Below are positions 32,501-44,448 of a stretch of DNA of 64,000 nucleotides, piece after piece. This DNA is from Iris pallida (lineage: Eukaryota > Streptophyta > Magnoliopsida > Asparagales > Iridaceae): the NCBI GenBank assembly GCA_029216955.1, contig JANAVB010031417.1, forward strand, positions 23,565,917 through 23,629,916. Direction: 5' to 3'. The notes beneath the pieces were generated by a model, which ran no database searches, had not been told where the DNA came from, and worked only from the letters and a program-made list of their open reading frames with translations. Made by a program: the position numbers and the translations under genes. Every line of letters begins with the position of its first letter. Position 1 is the first letter of the stretch.

Positions 32501-34198
32501 CCGCGTGTCTCGGACTGATGCCAAGTATCCCGCGCAGCCGAAACGCAGCATACGCCTCGCCGAGATTGCCGACACCATCATTGCCGTCTTCGAGACCGTA
32601 CCGCACGAATATGAGAACTCTGTCTCGCCAGGAAGACGAAACACCACTCTCTTCTCCGCGCACTCGATCGTTGCACGACAAGCGCCCAACCAATCCATGC
32701 CCAGGATGATGTCGTAATCTTTGATGTCTAGTACGACGGCATCCAAGGATAGATATCTTCCTCCGATACAAATGCGGCCATCCCTACAAATGAAGTTCGC
32801 AGGCATATCGACTCCCGACGGAGTGCTAACGCTAATATTTATATCTAGTGATTGCATGGTTATTTTATTTTCTTTCGCAAAATCAGCAGATATAAAGCTA
32901 TGCGTCGCACCCGAATCGAATAGGACTCGAGCAGGTATACTTTTGTAGAGTAATATACCTGTTACAACAGTATCGGACGCGAACGCCTCGTCCCGAGTTA
33001 AGGCATAAACTCGGCCTTGAGCTCCGTGTCGTTGGTTCTGCTGGTTGACGGGCACCACATTTGCGCCTTGCAGTATCGGCACTTTATGCGGATTCGGGAC
33101 GTTCCTCGGTGGGTTGTGTTGATTCGGACCTTTGTGCGGGCAATATGTAACTATATGGCCTACCTCGCCACACTTGTAGCAAGATCTCGTGACGCAGTCG
33201 ACGGTTCGGTGCCCACGCCTACCGCACCTGGTGCAGTGTTGACTGCCATGGCCTCGATCATCGAATCTGTTCGGACGCTTTGTTATTCCCGATCCCCCGG
33301 CGCCGGCGTCGTTAGGACGCTTGTTGAAGTGGTTACGGATGCCTCTACTCGACATACGGCCAAAGATGCGCTCACTATCAAGAGCGGCATTATAGGATTC
33401 ACGGTATGTTCGGCACCTTTGATTCATGACGTCCCTTCGCAGTTCGTCATTTAGGCCTTGTTGGAAGCATTCACACCAGGCTTCCTTGTTGGACAGGAAG
33501 GCGCCGGCAAACTTCGCCAGCTTTGAGAAGCTCGAATCATAATCGTCGACAGACATATTTCCCTGTCGCAGCGTCATGAACTCGTCTTCTTTTTGTTGAC
33601 GGACAGCACGAGGAACGTACTGTTCGAGGAAGGGTTGCTTAAATATTTTCCAAGAAATCGTGGCGTCTGTATCTGCTTCGTAGATCTCCTGCTTTTTAGC
33701 GGCCCACCAGTCGTACGCCCTCAGTTGCAGCTGTAACGCCGCACAAGTTACCCGCTGGGACCCTTCGATGCTAAGCAGATTAAACAGGTCCTCCATCTCC
33801 GCAAGCCATCCCACGATCACATCAGGCTCCGCTCGGCCGTTGAACTTCGGTGGATTCATCTTGCGGAACTCCTTTGCCTTGAACAAGGAAGAAGAATCTA
33901 TCATTTGTGGTTGAGTCTCTTCTTCCTCGTTTTCTTCTTGGTCGCCTTGCTTTTCCTCGGTCTCTTCGTCCGTCGTCTTGGTATTGCCCGCCATTCTGCT
34001 CACTATCTGAGTCAGGGCATTCATCTGTTTTTGTTGCGCCTCGAATTGGGCTTTGAATTGTGTCTGCAGCTGCTGCTGCTGCAGTTCCATCAACTGTAGC
34101 ATCTTCTGCATAGTCGTCTCGCTAGGCTCAGTACTTTTTGTGCTCGACGTACTATCTACAGTTTGGGTTGGGGCGGGATTGTTCCTTTTCTTGGTCAT
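29594..34198 (-). pseudogene. Chromovirus gag-pol polyprotein with late stops
   Basis: One frame of 1388 codons runs from ATG at 34198. In order it has a Gln-rich coiled coil (about residues 30-65), the gag core ([17 protein letters not shown]), two CCHC zinc knuckles at about 325-360 ([28 protein letters not shown]), protease ([12 protein letters not shown]) and RT ([36 protein letters not shown]). RNase H follows ([24 protein letters not shown]), then integrase with its zinc finger ([14 protein letters not shown]) and core ([34 protein letters not shown]). The stop at 30032-30034 is TGA where the sister copy has CGA, and at 29828-29830 TAA stands where CAA is expected. The chromodomain (EEPIQILDRKEKVL, VLWRNHSVEESTWE) continues to a premature TAA at 29594. 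Gag, protease, RT and RNase H could still be made. Confidence 0.93.
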
Positions 34199-34364
34199 TC
34201 CTACAAAACAGAGTAAACCTGTTAGTACTTTTCAAAATATCTACGGGCGTACCTGTATGGAACTTTTATTTCACGCAACATGTCGACAAGCATTCAATCG
34301 AGCCATCGCAACGGACATTCCAATAATGAAACATCTTTCGAAAATCCGAGAAAACATAACTGTG

Positions 34365-34376
34365 CTCTGATACCAA
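34365..34376 (-). promoter_or_regulatory. Primer-binding site (initiator Met tRNA type)
   Basis: The minus strand reads TGGTATCAGAGC, complementary to the 3' end of plant initiator methionine tRNA, three bases after the 5' LTR end. It primes minus-strand DNA synthesis. Confidence 0.9.
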
Positions 34377-34379
34377 TTT

Positions 34380-36218
34380 GTCACGCCCCGAGTCGACAAA
34401 CCGTTCGTCCCCGGTGTTACTTTGCCGATTCGATCGTCCTCGCTAAGGCGTGATGCTGCACGAGCCTGGAGTTGCGCTTGTGCAAGGCAAGATGACAAGT
34501 TCTCAAATGGTTATCTTTTGATTTTGATTTAAATACGCCAAGTCGAAACTTCACAAATCATATCAGAATATAAGGCGCAGTATAGGAAGATAGAAATGCT
34601 TTTCATTCATAGCTTGCAACGAAGTGCAAGTCATAATTTACATTGGATGCCGTTGCGGCTACATTGGTTGAAAACATAAGAAAATACATTCGACAAGTTG
34701 CCTGAACTAACACTTGCCGTCCCATACATTCGCCCCTTTATACAAAGCCGTCGACTTGAATTGGCTTCAAAATACTTCAGCATAGGAAGAGCTTCAAAAC
34801 GCCTCTCCGTACTTCAGCTCCAGTTTAGTTGAGCGCGCCCGTCGCACCTGGGGAAATTGGGGGAATGGGATTAGCACACTTGCTAAGTGGACGAGACGAA
34901 CCCACTCGTCTAAACCGACTCTGATTGTTAGGGTATGCATGCTTTAGAGTTGTCTTTCTATTAGAACTAAATGAATTCAGTTCATATTCGATAGCCATCT
35001 TTGCATAATAAAGCATACAGTGAACCATAGCAGTTTATCATAATTCTTACCACGGCCGTGCTCGTCCCTGCATAAAACAGAGATAATATTCACACCTGCA
35101 TAAGACAATAGGTGAGCATGCTACTATCTTATATGCGGTCATTGATGTTACACATCACGTGGGACTATCTCAACGGCATTTCGGCCCGCTCAGTCTAGGT
35201 TGCAAGCCTGACTGACGGTCCCGCAATGCATCAGTGTCGAAGCACGATTATTCATTCCCCCTAGGTCGAGTCGATTCCGATGCCCCAGATATCGATTCGA
35301 GGAAAATATCAACTTGTGCACAAGCTGTCCATGACCATGCCAATGCGTGAACAGTTTATATATATGCAACCAGTTTTGTATAGCGCGGATAGTATTGAAC
35401 GACATTATCATTTCCCCCAACTCATGCAACGTTTCATTTTTCCCAAGCCGTACTCCGATTTAGCGTCCCGTATGCACCAAATTGTCCGAGGCATCATAAA
35501 CCACGATCGATATTTCATAATATTTTGCAGCACGTAAAATAGTCTATCTTTTTACTAGAACCTTAAACTTTCTGGTTTATGTGATAGACTTGTATTTTCA
35601 GAGTGAATTTCTCTAAATCGATACGTTTTTCCCGAGTTCTTGGACTTAGTGGATTGGCATGCAATTAACTTGGCATCGTTCGATTTGAATGAATTCGAAG
35701 CAAGGAATAAGTTTGCGGGACAGAGTAGAAAAGAAGGGGCCGAATCACCCACTGATCACTTTTCTTTGTGCAGGTTGTCGAAGCGCTACGCAACGTCAAT
35801 CCTTAGTTACGCGAGCTCCTGCAATGCATCAACACTTTGTTAGATTTCCTTCTTTTTCCCTTGTATCGAAATTTGTAATTGCATCCATGAAAACGACGCG
35901 AAAGCACTTCAATCAAGCCCAGCGGCAAAGCTCCAAGAAAACCATACAGCGGTCCGGTCCCGTCGAAGGGACTCTTATAGAGAGCTCACTCGCCGAGACG
36001 CAGTTCGCTGCATCTAGGACTTATTCCAACAGAAGTCGTTCCATTAGTTGGATCGATTCTCGTAACTTCCGTCCAAATCGATTTGAATCGATGCCGCAAG
36101 GCGTTAACGTTTACCAAGCTTAGCGATCGAGTCAGATGGCCATCTAAGTTTCCGGCCGATCTGACTCGGCGCTAGCATATTATGAAGTTCCGTCGCCTAT
36201 CGAAAGCGGGGCGCTACA
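34380..36218 (-). repeat. 5' LTR of the chromovirus
   Basis: 1839 bp, TG...CA on the minus strand, about 98% identical to the 3' copy. It contains the promoter for the polyprotein, with a TATA-like box at about 35355-35370. Confidence 0.95.
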
Positions 36219-36219
36219 A

Positions 36220-36417
36220 TTAGTTCTCAACATTCCCCCTCAAGATGGACGATAGATATTTAATCATCCTCATCTTGTTACATAGCTTTGATAGACTCAA
36301 TGAACTAAGACCCTTAGTCAGACAGTCTGCAACTTGTTCTTCTGAGCGAACATGGTCAATCTTCAGTATCCCTTGTTCCAGCTTCTCCTTGATGAAGAAT
36401 CGATCGATCTCGATGTG
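36220..36417 (-). pseudogene. Copia RNase H, C-terminal end
   Basis: The minus strand reads HIEIDRFFIKEKLEQGILKI then VRSEEQVADCLTKGL, the end of Ty1/copia RNase H, and stops within the LTR (GNVEN-stop). The polypurine tract (CTTGAGGGGGAATGT, 36230-36244) overlaps the coding end. The preceding part of the domain lies at 53674-53880, beyond the inserted gypsy element. Confidence 0.85.
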
Positions 36418-38894
36418 TGTCACGACCCGATCCCAACTAATTGGGTCGAACCGGATCATGCCCAGCCTGCACCGTTGTTGAGACGGCGGCAGTAAGCTGT
36501 TTCAGTAGCAGGTAACCATACAAGAACACTATATTTGTCACAACTCAACATCGGAAAATTGAAACTTTATTAAACTTTGAAATTTAAATACAAATGGGAA
36601 AATGTTCTGAAATGAAATAACAGAAATGAAAATAACAACAATGCAGAAAAGAAAACTATCTATCAGCCGGATCATCGGCCTTAGTCCCAACGTCCTCCAA
36701 TGGGGACTCTGGCAGCACTACTGGGTACAGGATAGGGTCGTAGTAGCTGCTGATTAACAGCTCAGCATCCTCAATGTCCCCTAAAAATGTATCTCCAGTC
36801 AGGAGGGAGCAAAGTACAATTCATGCTAATTTAACAGTTAAATTAAATAATAGAATCATGCAGTTCTAAACAGTTTAAATATGAACAGTTTTCAGCAGTA
36901 AAACAGTGTGATTTGAACAGGCAATAAAATATGACCGGCTTGGGTTTGTTACAGTAGGGGATTTGTTACAGTAAAGTTACAGTATGGTCATACTCATTAC
37001 ACTATTCCCCCAGTCCCCAGTAGTTACAGTGCTCTCAGAGAGAGTTTCGTGTTTGCATCGTGGTTTAAACTTGCAGTGAAGCGATTAATTAAATAACTGT
37101 AAACTAACACAAACTATACTTGCCTCAAAGGAATTGACTGGAGAGGTAGAAGACTTCGAGACAGGAAATCAGAATCGTCCTCGAATTCCTACATTCGAGA
37201 AATTGACTCAGATTTCAGGTTTACCAATCTAGCTACGCTAGTTGAAATTTCTATTTGTGTCCTAATCAAATTTTAATTCTTTTAATTAACAAAACACGAA
37301 AATACGATTATTTGTGCGTTGATTTAGTACAAGGGAAAAAGATCGTTTTAAACTTTTGAATTCGGAAAACTTCGTCGATACCAGATTAATTATTAAAACT
37401 TGGTATTTTCATAGTTTATAAATATAAAACTAATTTTCTTATTTAGTGAGAAATACATGATTTTTAATAGATTTTAGGTGAGAAAATCTTAATTAGTTTT
37501 ATACGAAAATACTTTTTATTCAATTTTACTCGTTTAATACAAAAACTCGCAAAATCAGAAATAACAAAAATCTAAGCTACCAAATATAGTTACAGACCAC
37601 AGCCAGCTGGGCTTATGCCCATTACAATTTATTTACATAAATTAAAATAAGACAAAACTGTCGTTAGTCCTAAACTTTAAATATTAATAAAAATATAAAC
37701 AGAATTAAATAGTAAAAATAAAGATAAATATAGAGTCTCAGATATGGTCCAATCCTCAACTGGGCTAATGTCTCAACGTCTGGACGAAGCCGGTTTCATT
37801 TACACTTAGCCGGGTCCATTGACCGATACGGTCGTCACCCAAAATAAAATATCAAATTAAATTCCGAAATCCATTTTAAATTTATTTTTAAAATAATCTA
37901 GAATTTACGGAAAAATCCGGCAGCATCTCCTCTGTTTTTGGTCAACCCAAAAACTGAAAAATAGCGCCGATATTTTCCTGCAAATCCCAAACCAGGGAAA
38001 CCCAAATATGTATATATATAAAGATCCACAACCAATCCACAGAATAATCGGAACGACCCAAATAATTTTCGGAAGTCCGATTCCAACCCAAAAATCACAG
38101 AACGCTACCGGAAAAATTCGGAAAGCCAAAACATACCAAAAACCAATTCCCGAAATATTCAGGAAATCTAAAATAATCCACAGAACCTTTCCGAAGGTTC
38201 CGAAAAAATACGACGTCGCTAAAACCGAATTCCCAAAGGGAATCGGGGACCATTTCTCATTATAGACTAGAATAAAAATGGACGGGACAGGGGTTATATC
38301 TTAGGTTGCTCGGCTAGAGCTCTCAGAGGAAAATAATAGAAAGAATTTGAGATCCAGACAGCAAAATAATCCCGAAACAGCGCTGGTTCGGAGTCCGAGA
38401 CGCGTCGGGACGCTGGAACAGCGCTGAAAACGATGCACAGGGCTGCGTCGACGAAGAACGCCGATAAAAGACGCTGGAGGCGTTGGGGAAAGGACGCCGG
38501 AGCTAGGGCATAGCGCCTAGGTCAGCGGGGAGGCCGACAGGGGGTCGGGGCACGCAGGAGAAAGGGGCTCGGGCGCGGGGGAGCTCGGCCACGCGGGGCG
38601 CGCTGGCGGAGGCTGGCCGGGCTCGGCCAGAGGGGGCGCGCTGGCTGGTGGGTGCGCTGGGGCACGGTCGGCCTGGAGGGAGGCCGACGGGGGTTGCGAC
38701 GATGGCGGTTGGCCGGGGAGAGGGACGCGGGTCGGGCGCCGAGGGAGTCGGAGGCCGGCGGTTGTCGCCGCACAACGTCGGGAAGGGTTGGGAGAGAGGG
38801 GCTGTGAGGGGTTGGTTGAAGAAGAGTTGGGGAGAGATGGGGGTTCAGATCTTGGAAGAGAGTGGGAGAGATAAAGTAGAGATGGGGGTTGAAG
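36418..38894 (-). repeat. 3' LTR of the gypsy element, first piece
   Basis: This matches 50859-53334 nearly base for base. On the plus strand it ends in a very G-rich block (38500-38890). The rest of this LTR resumes at 46467 after the nested element. Confidence 0.92.
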
Positions 38895-40913
38895 TGTCAC
38901 GCCCCGATCCGGGAAATCGCTCGTCCTCGCTAGATTTTACTCGAATCATCGTCCTCGCTGGGGCGTGATGCCGCACAAGCCTGGAGTTGCGCTCGTGCAA
39001 GGCAAGATAACAGGTTCACATAGAATTATCTCAACTTGATAACATAAGCAGCGGAAGAAAACAAAGTATAACACAAGAATCTCTTTTATTCATATTGAAC
39101 TGAAGGTTACAAAGGCTCTGAATAGTCCAACATAAAATGCTAATTGGCTACGACGCTCATGATCTCTCTAGCTCACAAAGGATTACATTGTTCCATACAT
39201 TATGCCTCTTTATAGCCACCAAGTAGTCTTCGGCCGAACATCTCCATGTCGCAAGTCCGAACGCCTATGTGGCAGCTCCTCTTGAACGCCAAGGACCCCA
39301 TGCCTCGGTATGTCCAAGCCAAGCTCCGCCCCGAACCGATCATAACCTGAGCATGCACATAAACTAGTGGGGGATTAGTGCTTTCATCCTCGCTTCGCAC
39401 CGATCAAGACCCGCTCGTACCCAAACCAAGCACTTATTCATATAGTGAAACATGCATCTTAGTTTATAGTCTTTCTATTTAGCCTTAGGATCAGTTTCAT
39501 GGCAATACTTAAACATAGCATCCTTTCATATTGTGTCCGATACCGTGTCCCTGCGGCAAATACAGTTAGACATAAAATGAGCGTAAATATAGTGCTCGTG
39601 CTCGTGCTCATCTCCGTCCCATTTCCTTAGCCTGCAGTGGTTAGAACTTAACATAAGCAAACATATGATTCGTATCAACCGACCAATCATAAACGTAAAC
39701 ATATGCATAATGGGTGGCAGGCCCTGTGCCTGCACCCAGCTCTCATCTCAGCCCACCGGCCCTAACTATATGAAGGTCACGGTGTTTCGCACCGTAATGG
39801 ACTTGGCATCTCTTATGTGTAAGCCTACAATCGCTTCGATACGGGTTGCTAGCCCAGTATCCGAAGGATCCCAAACTTACGGATATCATAGCTTATCACA
39901 GCACTGGACGGTCGCAATCCGTCCGAATGTTGTGCACCATAAATACCACACATAATTCTCTCCTAGGCCGAACGGTCCCGACGCCCCGGCATAACCGTTC
40001 GAGGGAAGTCGTACCCGTGCACGGGCCATCCGAGTCCATTGACCATGCAATACGTTCCATATCATACCATCCATAATATACCAACCGATCTCGTATTCCA
40101 TAAACATAGTCTCGCACATAAACGGTTTCCCGTGCCATAAACGGTTTCCCGTGCCTTAAACATAATCCACCATTCATATGGGGAGCTCCGTCGGCGTTTT
40201 GCCCCAACACATCCATATTGATGCACGACGCCCAACGGCTTAGACATCTCGTACTCATATTCACGCATTTCGTTCATAATGTTATTTGCATAGCCTACTT
40301 CCGTATTTACTTAGTCATTTCGTAGCTTAAGTGCACAAAGGCACGCTCAGCACCATAATCAATGTTCTACGCCTAGAGTTCAATATTCTCGGAGCCGTGC
40401 ACATGATGCACATCTCATTATCATCTTTCAATGTTCTACCATCATTGCCCTACTGCGACTCGTGCACTCGATGCACGTCGCTTCAATTGTTCGATTGTTC
40501 AATATTCTATCTTAGTGTTCAACACATATTTAGACACTTACTCGCCGAGCCACGCTCGCTAACTCGATAACATATTACGCATACCATAACATATTTTATT
40601 TGACGTGAAGGAATAGGGAGAGAGAGTCAAGAACCCGCCCACCTTAAGTCGATACGCCTTGCCGTTTCGCCGATTGAAGCGTCTCGCTTCCATAACTCGA
40701 TCGTATAGCTAACTCCCGGACTTAGCCATTCCTTTGAACTACTCGGTTGATTTGGCCTATCGTGCCCATGCCACGATCCGTAATCCAGCATAAAGGCATA
40801 GTCTTTGGCCAACGTAACACTTGCATCGATTCGCATCGATACCTCATCGGGTCAACGTAACTCTTCGAGTCAATGACTCATCATAATGCACCGATGCGGA
40901 GCGGGGCATTACA
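38895..40913 (-). repeat. 3' LTR of the coding-poor element
   Basis: 2019 bp, ending GGGGCATTACA on the plus strand. It is very similar to the 5' copy, with a 6-base difference in a GTGCTC repeat near 39595. The short ORFs within it are repeated in both LTRs and have no protein-like wording. Confidence 0.92.
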
Positions 40914-43755
40914 TAATATACCACTCAAAATCAGGTTCGTCCTCGAACCGAAACCAACACTTAATCCAAGTACCTCGCATAGATCGCTTCACGATCTCGT
41001 GCTACTATCGTTGAATCATACAACTTAGTCTGGATCATACACATATTTTAGGCGTCCCACCAATATATGCATTTCAGCCAAGCTCAGTTGTAGGATATCG
41101 GGACAAACTAACACGCTCACTTAAATCCTCAAGCACCCATCATTTCGTATTCGACTTAGTCATATCTTAGCACCTATTCCCAAATAATTCTCGTATGCAT
41201 CATCCCATAACATGCGATCATCTTCCAACATCTTGCACATAACTTGATTCAAACCCGTAACTTCGATCTCATAAGTTTCTCGCCGTCACCTAACACTCGC
41301 ATTGCACAAGTCATTGCGCATCCGATCGCAACAAGCTCCCGCAATGCCTATTCGCCCAACCGTTTCCTATCTCTCGTATAACTCAAGTCTTTTGTCCCAT
41401 CATTCATAATATTTAGCCTTAACGACATGGACTACGTCCACATGTCTCAAATTCCTTTGCCTACAATCCGTACTAAGTCTCGCACACAACTATCTCAACA
41501 CGATCCACGTTCTCGAACTACCCGCGCATCGAGTCTGGGGCTACCCCCGCTAGGTAACTTGTCCAGACATCATGCTTATTCTCTCCCGACACAAGAGGTC
41601 AACTTGAGTCTACGATGCTCAAAGGCAACAATCTTTCCGACCCAAGGTCTCTTACGATGCGCCTATCTCCGATTCTCGACCAAGTACGAATCCTTTACTC
41701 AATTCTCGAATCAATCCGACTAATTCGTTTTGTAACATAAATTGCGGGCTCAACACACATAGTCTAACCGTTACTCAAACCGATCTACGACACAACTCTT
41801 AGGGTCGTTCTACTATTCGTTGCTCTCGTGCTTTGCAGACTTCCTGCAATCGCCTTACCGTGTCACTACGCTAAGCACGTTCCTCAATATATACTTGATC
41901 ATTGCCCAACCAAGTCTACTTACGCACTCATTCGATCGATCATAACTTTTCTATTCGTCTCGATCTAGTCGAAGGCTACTCGCTGACTCGATACGCGATA
42001 CTCGCTCGCTTAGACTTATCCTCAACATGTACTACCTCATTCCTTATCCTTCTTACGTGACTTCTTTAGGGTCATCCTATGGGACTTCAATATTCACTTG
42101 ATTTGGCGGTCAAGTCTTCTAGGGTCATCTGCCCCGAAACTACGCTCGATAATTGAATATCATCAACGAGGGACAGTTACAACGAACCATGCTATATCCT
42201 ATCGCGGAGCCAAATCAATTCCCGACGATTCCTATGGGACTTTACCCAATCCGAAATACTTTACCAATCCGCAATTTATCTATCCCCCGTGCAACTGATG
42301 CGCCGCTGTTACTCGAATCACTCGTATACTACCGTCAACAATATCGCACAATCCTCAATTTCACCTTCGCATCAAACCACAAGTCCATATCAATTTGCCA
42401 CGCCTCGTAAGTTCGATCATCCCCGCTGGATGAATCACCATACCAGTGCTCACGCGGAATGATTGTTCTAATTTGACGTGACGCATGTGTGAGGCAGGTG
42501 TTGCGCTCGCTCAAGGCAAGAATGTCAACATAGTGGTGATCCGCGAAGCAATCCAAACACTTTCATTTTCATCCACGCAATATCCGTCCACTCTCAATTT
42601 TCTCGAAGCATTCCTACCGACATCATCCAAACTACCTTCAACTTAACTTGCATCTTATTTGTCCAACAACAATGCTCAACATAATTTTCGTTCATTCGAT
42701 CAGAGTATCCCCGAGTTATTGCATATCGTCTTTGATACGTCTCAATACCATCGTCGATATGCATAACTTGAACATCTTCCTTTCTCATAAGCTCAAACTC
42801 GTTGCAATCATTGCCATTCTCCGAACTCGAATACGAATCAAGTCTCACATACCAAAATCCATTTCGTTGTACTAACTACCATCATCGAGACACGATTTTC
42901 CAATTCACATATTCATTCTCATATTCCTAACTCGCACTTTCAAATCGTGCTACCGACTCATCGCACTAACCCAAATTCGTTCGCAAGATTTCTTCGTGCC
43001 TACTCAACACATTCCGAATAAGTTTTCGTACCAACTCAACATAAGTCCGACCAGGTCGACTATTTCCTCAACGTAACATTCGTTCGCATATGCTCGGCCT
43101 ATCGTTCAACTTATACTTAACGAATCTTCGCCCGACGTATCATCCTTGGGTACCGACTTCGCACATACTCATTCAACTCAATTCACCGAAGCATACTTAC
43201 ATCGACTTCTCTCAAGTCATTCCTATTCTAATCTCGATACTACTTCGTCTGTTGCGGACAGACCTATCATAACCGACATAATCGTCTCGACGTAACCTAT
43301 CGCAAGTCACCAACCGGCTTAACATAGCTACCGCTAAGTGGTATTCCATATACCACTCAGGATCGAGCCTATCGTTATCGACACAATACTTCGCTATACT
43401 TGCTCGCATAATTGGTATTGTATATACCACTCGAAATCGAGTCATTATTTGACATTACGTTCCGCATAGGTCCAACATTTATTCCTCAATCAACTATCCC
43501 GTATGGCGATCCTTCCGATCCCAGCTCTAGCGTTCGCTTAAGTTTGACACACGTTCAATCTAACCGTACCATGGTGATCATTTCGATCACACCCGCAATA
43601 TTTGCTTATTCAAAGCTCAACGCGACATACGGCCAACATAAACGTTCACCTACACAACTCGACTTAGCGACCAACTCAACTCGTACAATCGCATCTGCGA
43701 TCTTCGAATCCTGCTCGTTGCAGCTCGTGCAACAACTTAGTCTCGATACTTAAGG
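40914..43755 (-). other. Internal region of the coding-poor element, no gene seen
   Basis: No ORF exceeds 115 codons on either strand, and none carries gag or pol motifs. Composition is C/T-rich on the plus strand, with frequent CGA, TCG and CAACTCG. The part next to the 3' LTR (40914-40990) keeps a trace of a chromovirus C-terminus. Another LTR-like phrase (CACGCCTCGTAAGTTCGATCATCCCC, described at 42398-42430) resembles an LTR edge and may mark a further worn insertion. I find nothing else. Confidence 0.6.
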
Positions 43756-43829
43756 TCTTTACTCAATCTCGCACAACATATCGCTATCCATCCGCATAGC
43801 TATATAACACGCATCATACCATATCGACT

Positions 43830-44225
43830 CGTTGTACTGATGCAACGAACGATCCACGACTTGCTGCACTCCGTGCAACCAACGATACATAACCATTCGC
43901 GTAGCCACATAATACGCATCGCCTAACATATCGACCCGTTGTACTTCATGCAACCAATAACACATATTTCCTCGCACTTTGTGCGACCAACAACACATAG
44001 CTCCCCGCACTTTGTGCGGCCGATATCACATAACGCCTCGCACTTCGTACGACCGACAACACATAGCTCCTCGCACTTCGTGCGACCGACCACACATATC
44101 GTTGTACTTCATGCAACCAATATCATCGTATTCGTTGCACTTCATGCGACCAATATTCCATAATCCGTTGTACTTTGTGCAACCAACGTTCCATAACTCG
44201 TTGTACTTCGTGCAAACAACGCTCT
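43830..44225 (-). repeat. Array of palindromic repeats (TCGCAC-TTC-GTGCGA type)
   Basis: At least nine units, spaced about 30-36 bases, each contain a short inverted repeat around TTC or TTT. Examples are TTGTACTTCGTGCAA, TCGCACTTCGTGCGA and CCGCACTTTGTGCGG, separated by AACACATA-type spacers. The stems change on both sides together (TTG/CAA, TCG/CGA, CCG/CGG). Two looser units precede at 43833 and 43861. The array ends about 220 bases before the 5' LTR, so it is near the 5' end of the element's transcript. Confidence 0.8.
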
Positions 44226-44433
44226 CCGACAGCACCCGGAGATAACGTGATAGTCACGACATACTTATGGCAGACTTACGCACTTAATACAGACTTATTG
44301 TATGGAACATCTAATGTAGCGTCGAGCAGATCCATGAGCCATGCGGTTGCGGAAACAACTTAGAGTCAACTGAATTCGATAACGAAGCAACTGAGGGTCA
44401 AAGAGATTCATGCACGGTCCAAAGGATGGAACC

Positions 44434-44445
44434 GCTCTGATACCA
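44434..44445 (-). promoter_or_regulatory. Primer-binding site of the coding-poor element
   Basis: The minus strand reads TGGTATCAGAGC, the initiator Met tRNA type, three bases from the LTR. Its conservation shows the element could still be reverse-transcribed. Confidence 0.9.
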
Positions 44446-44448
44446 ACT

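Larger units (their letters stand above)
27691..36218 (-). mobile_element. Complete Tekay/Del-type chromovirus, 8528 bp
   Basis: Both LTRs, an initiator-Met-type primer-binding site and a gag-pol frame are present, and ATTAG flanks both sides (27686-27690, 36219-36223). The two LTRs differ at roughly 40 of 1840 positions plus two small indels by eye, about 2%. With a grass-type rate of 1.3e-8 per site per year that would be near 0.8 million years, and the rate is an assumption. The polyprotein has stop codons in the integrase C-terminal region, so this copy is not autonomous now. It sits in the copia 3' LTR. Confidence 0.95.

Noticed and set aside
33017..33454. 145-codon plus-strand ORF inside the chromovirus
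   Set aside because: It is the shadow of the gag-protease frame on the minus strand, which has clear domains.
43830..44225. CRISPR-like array (regular palindromic repeats with spacers)
   Set aside because: Repeats are degenerate and covarying, spacers are 15-20 bases and similar to each other, and the context is a plant retrotransposon.
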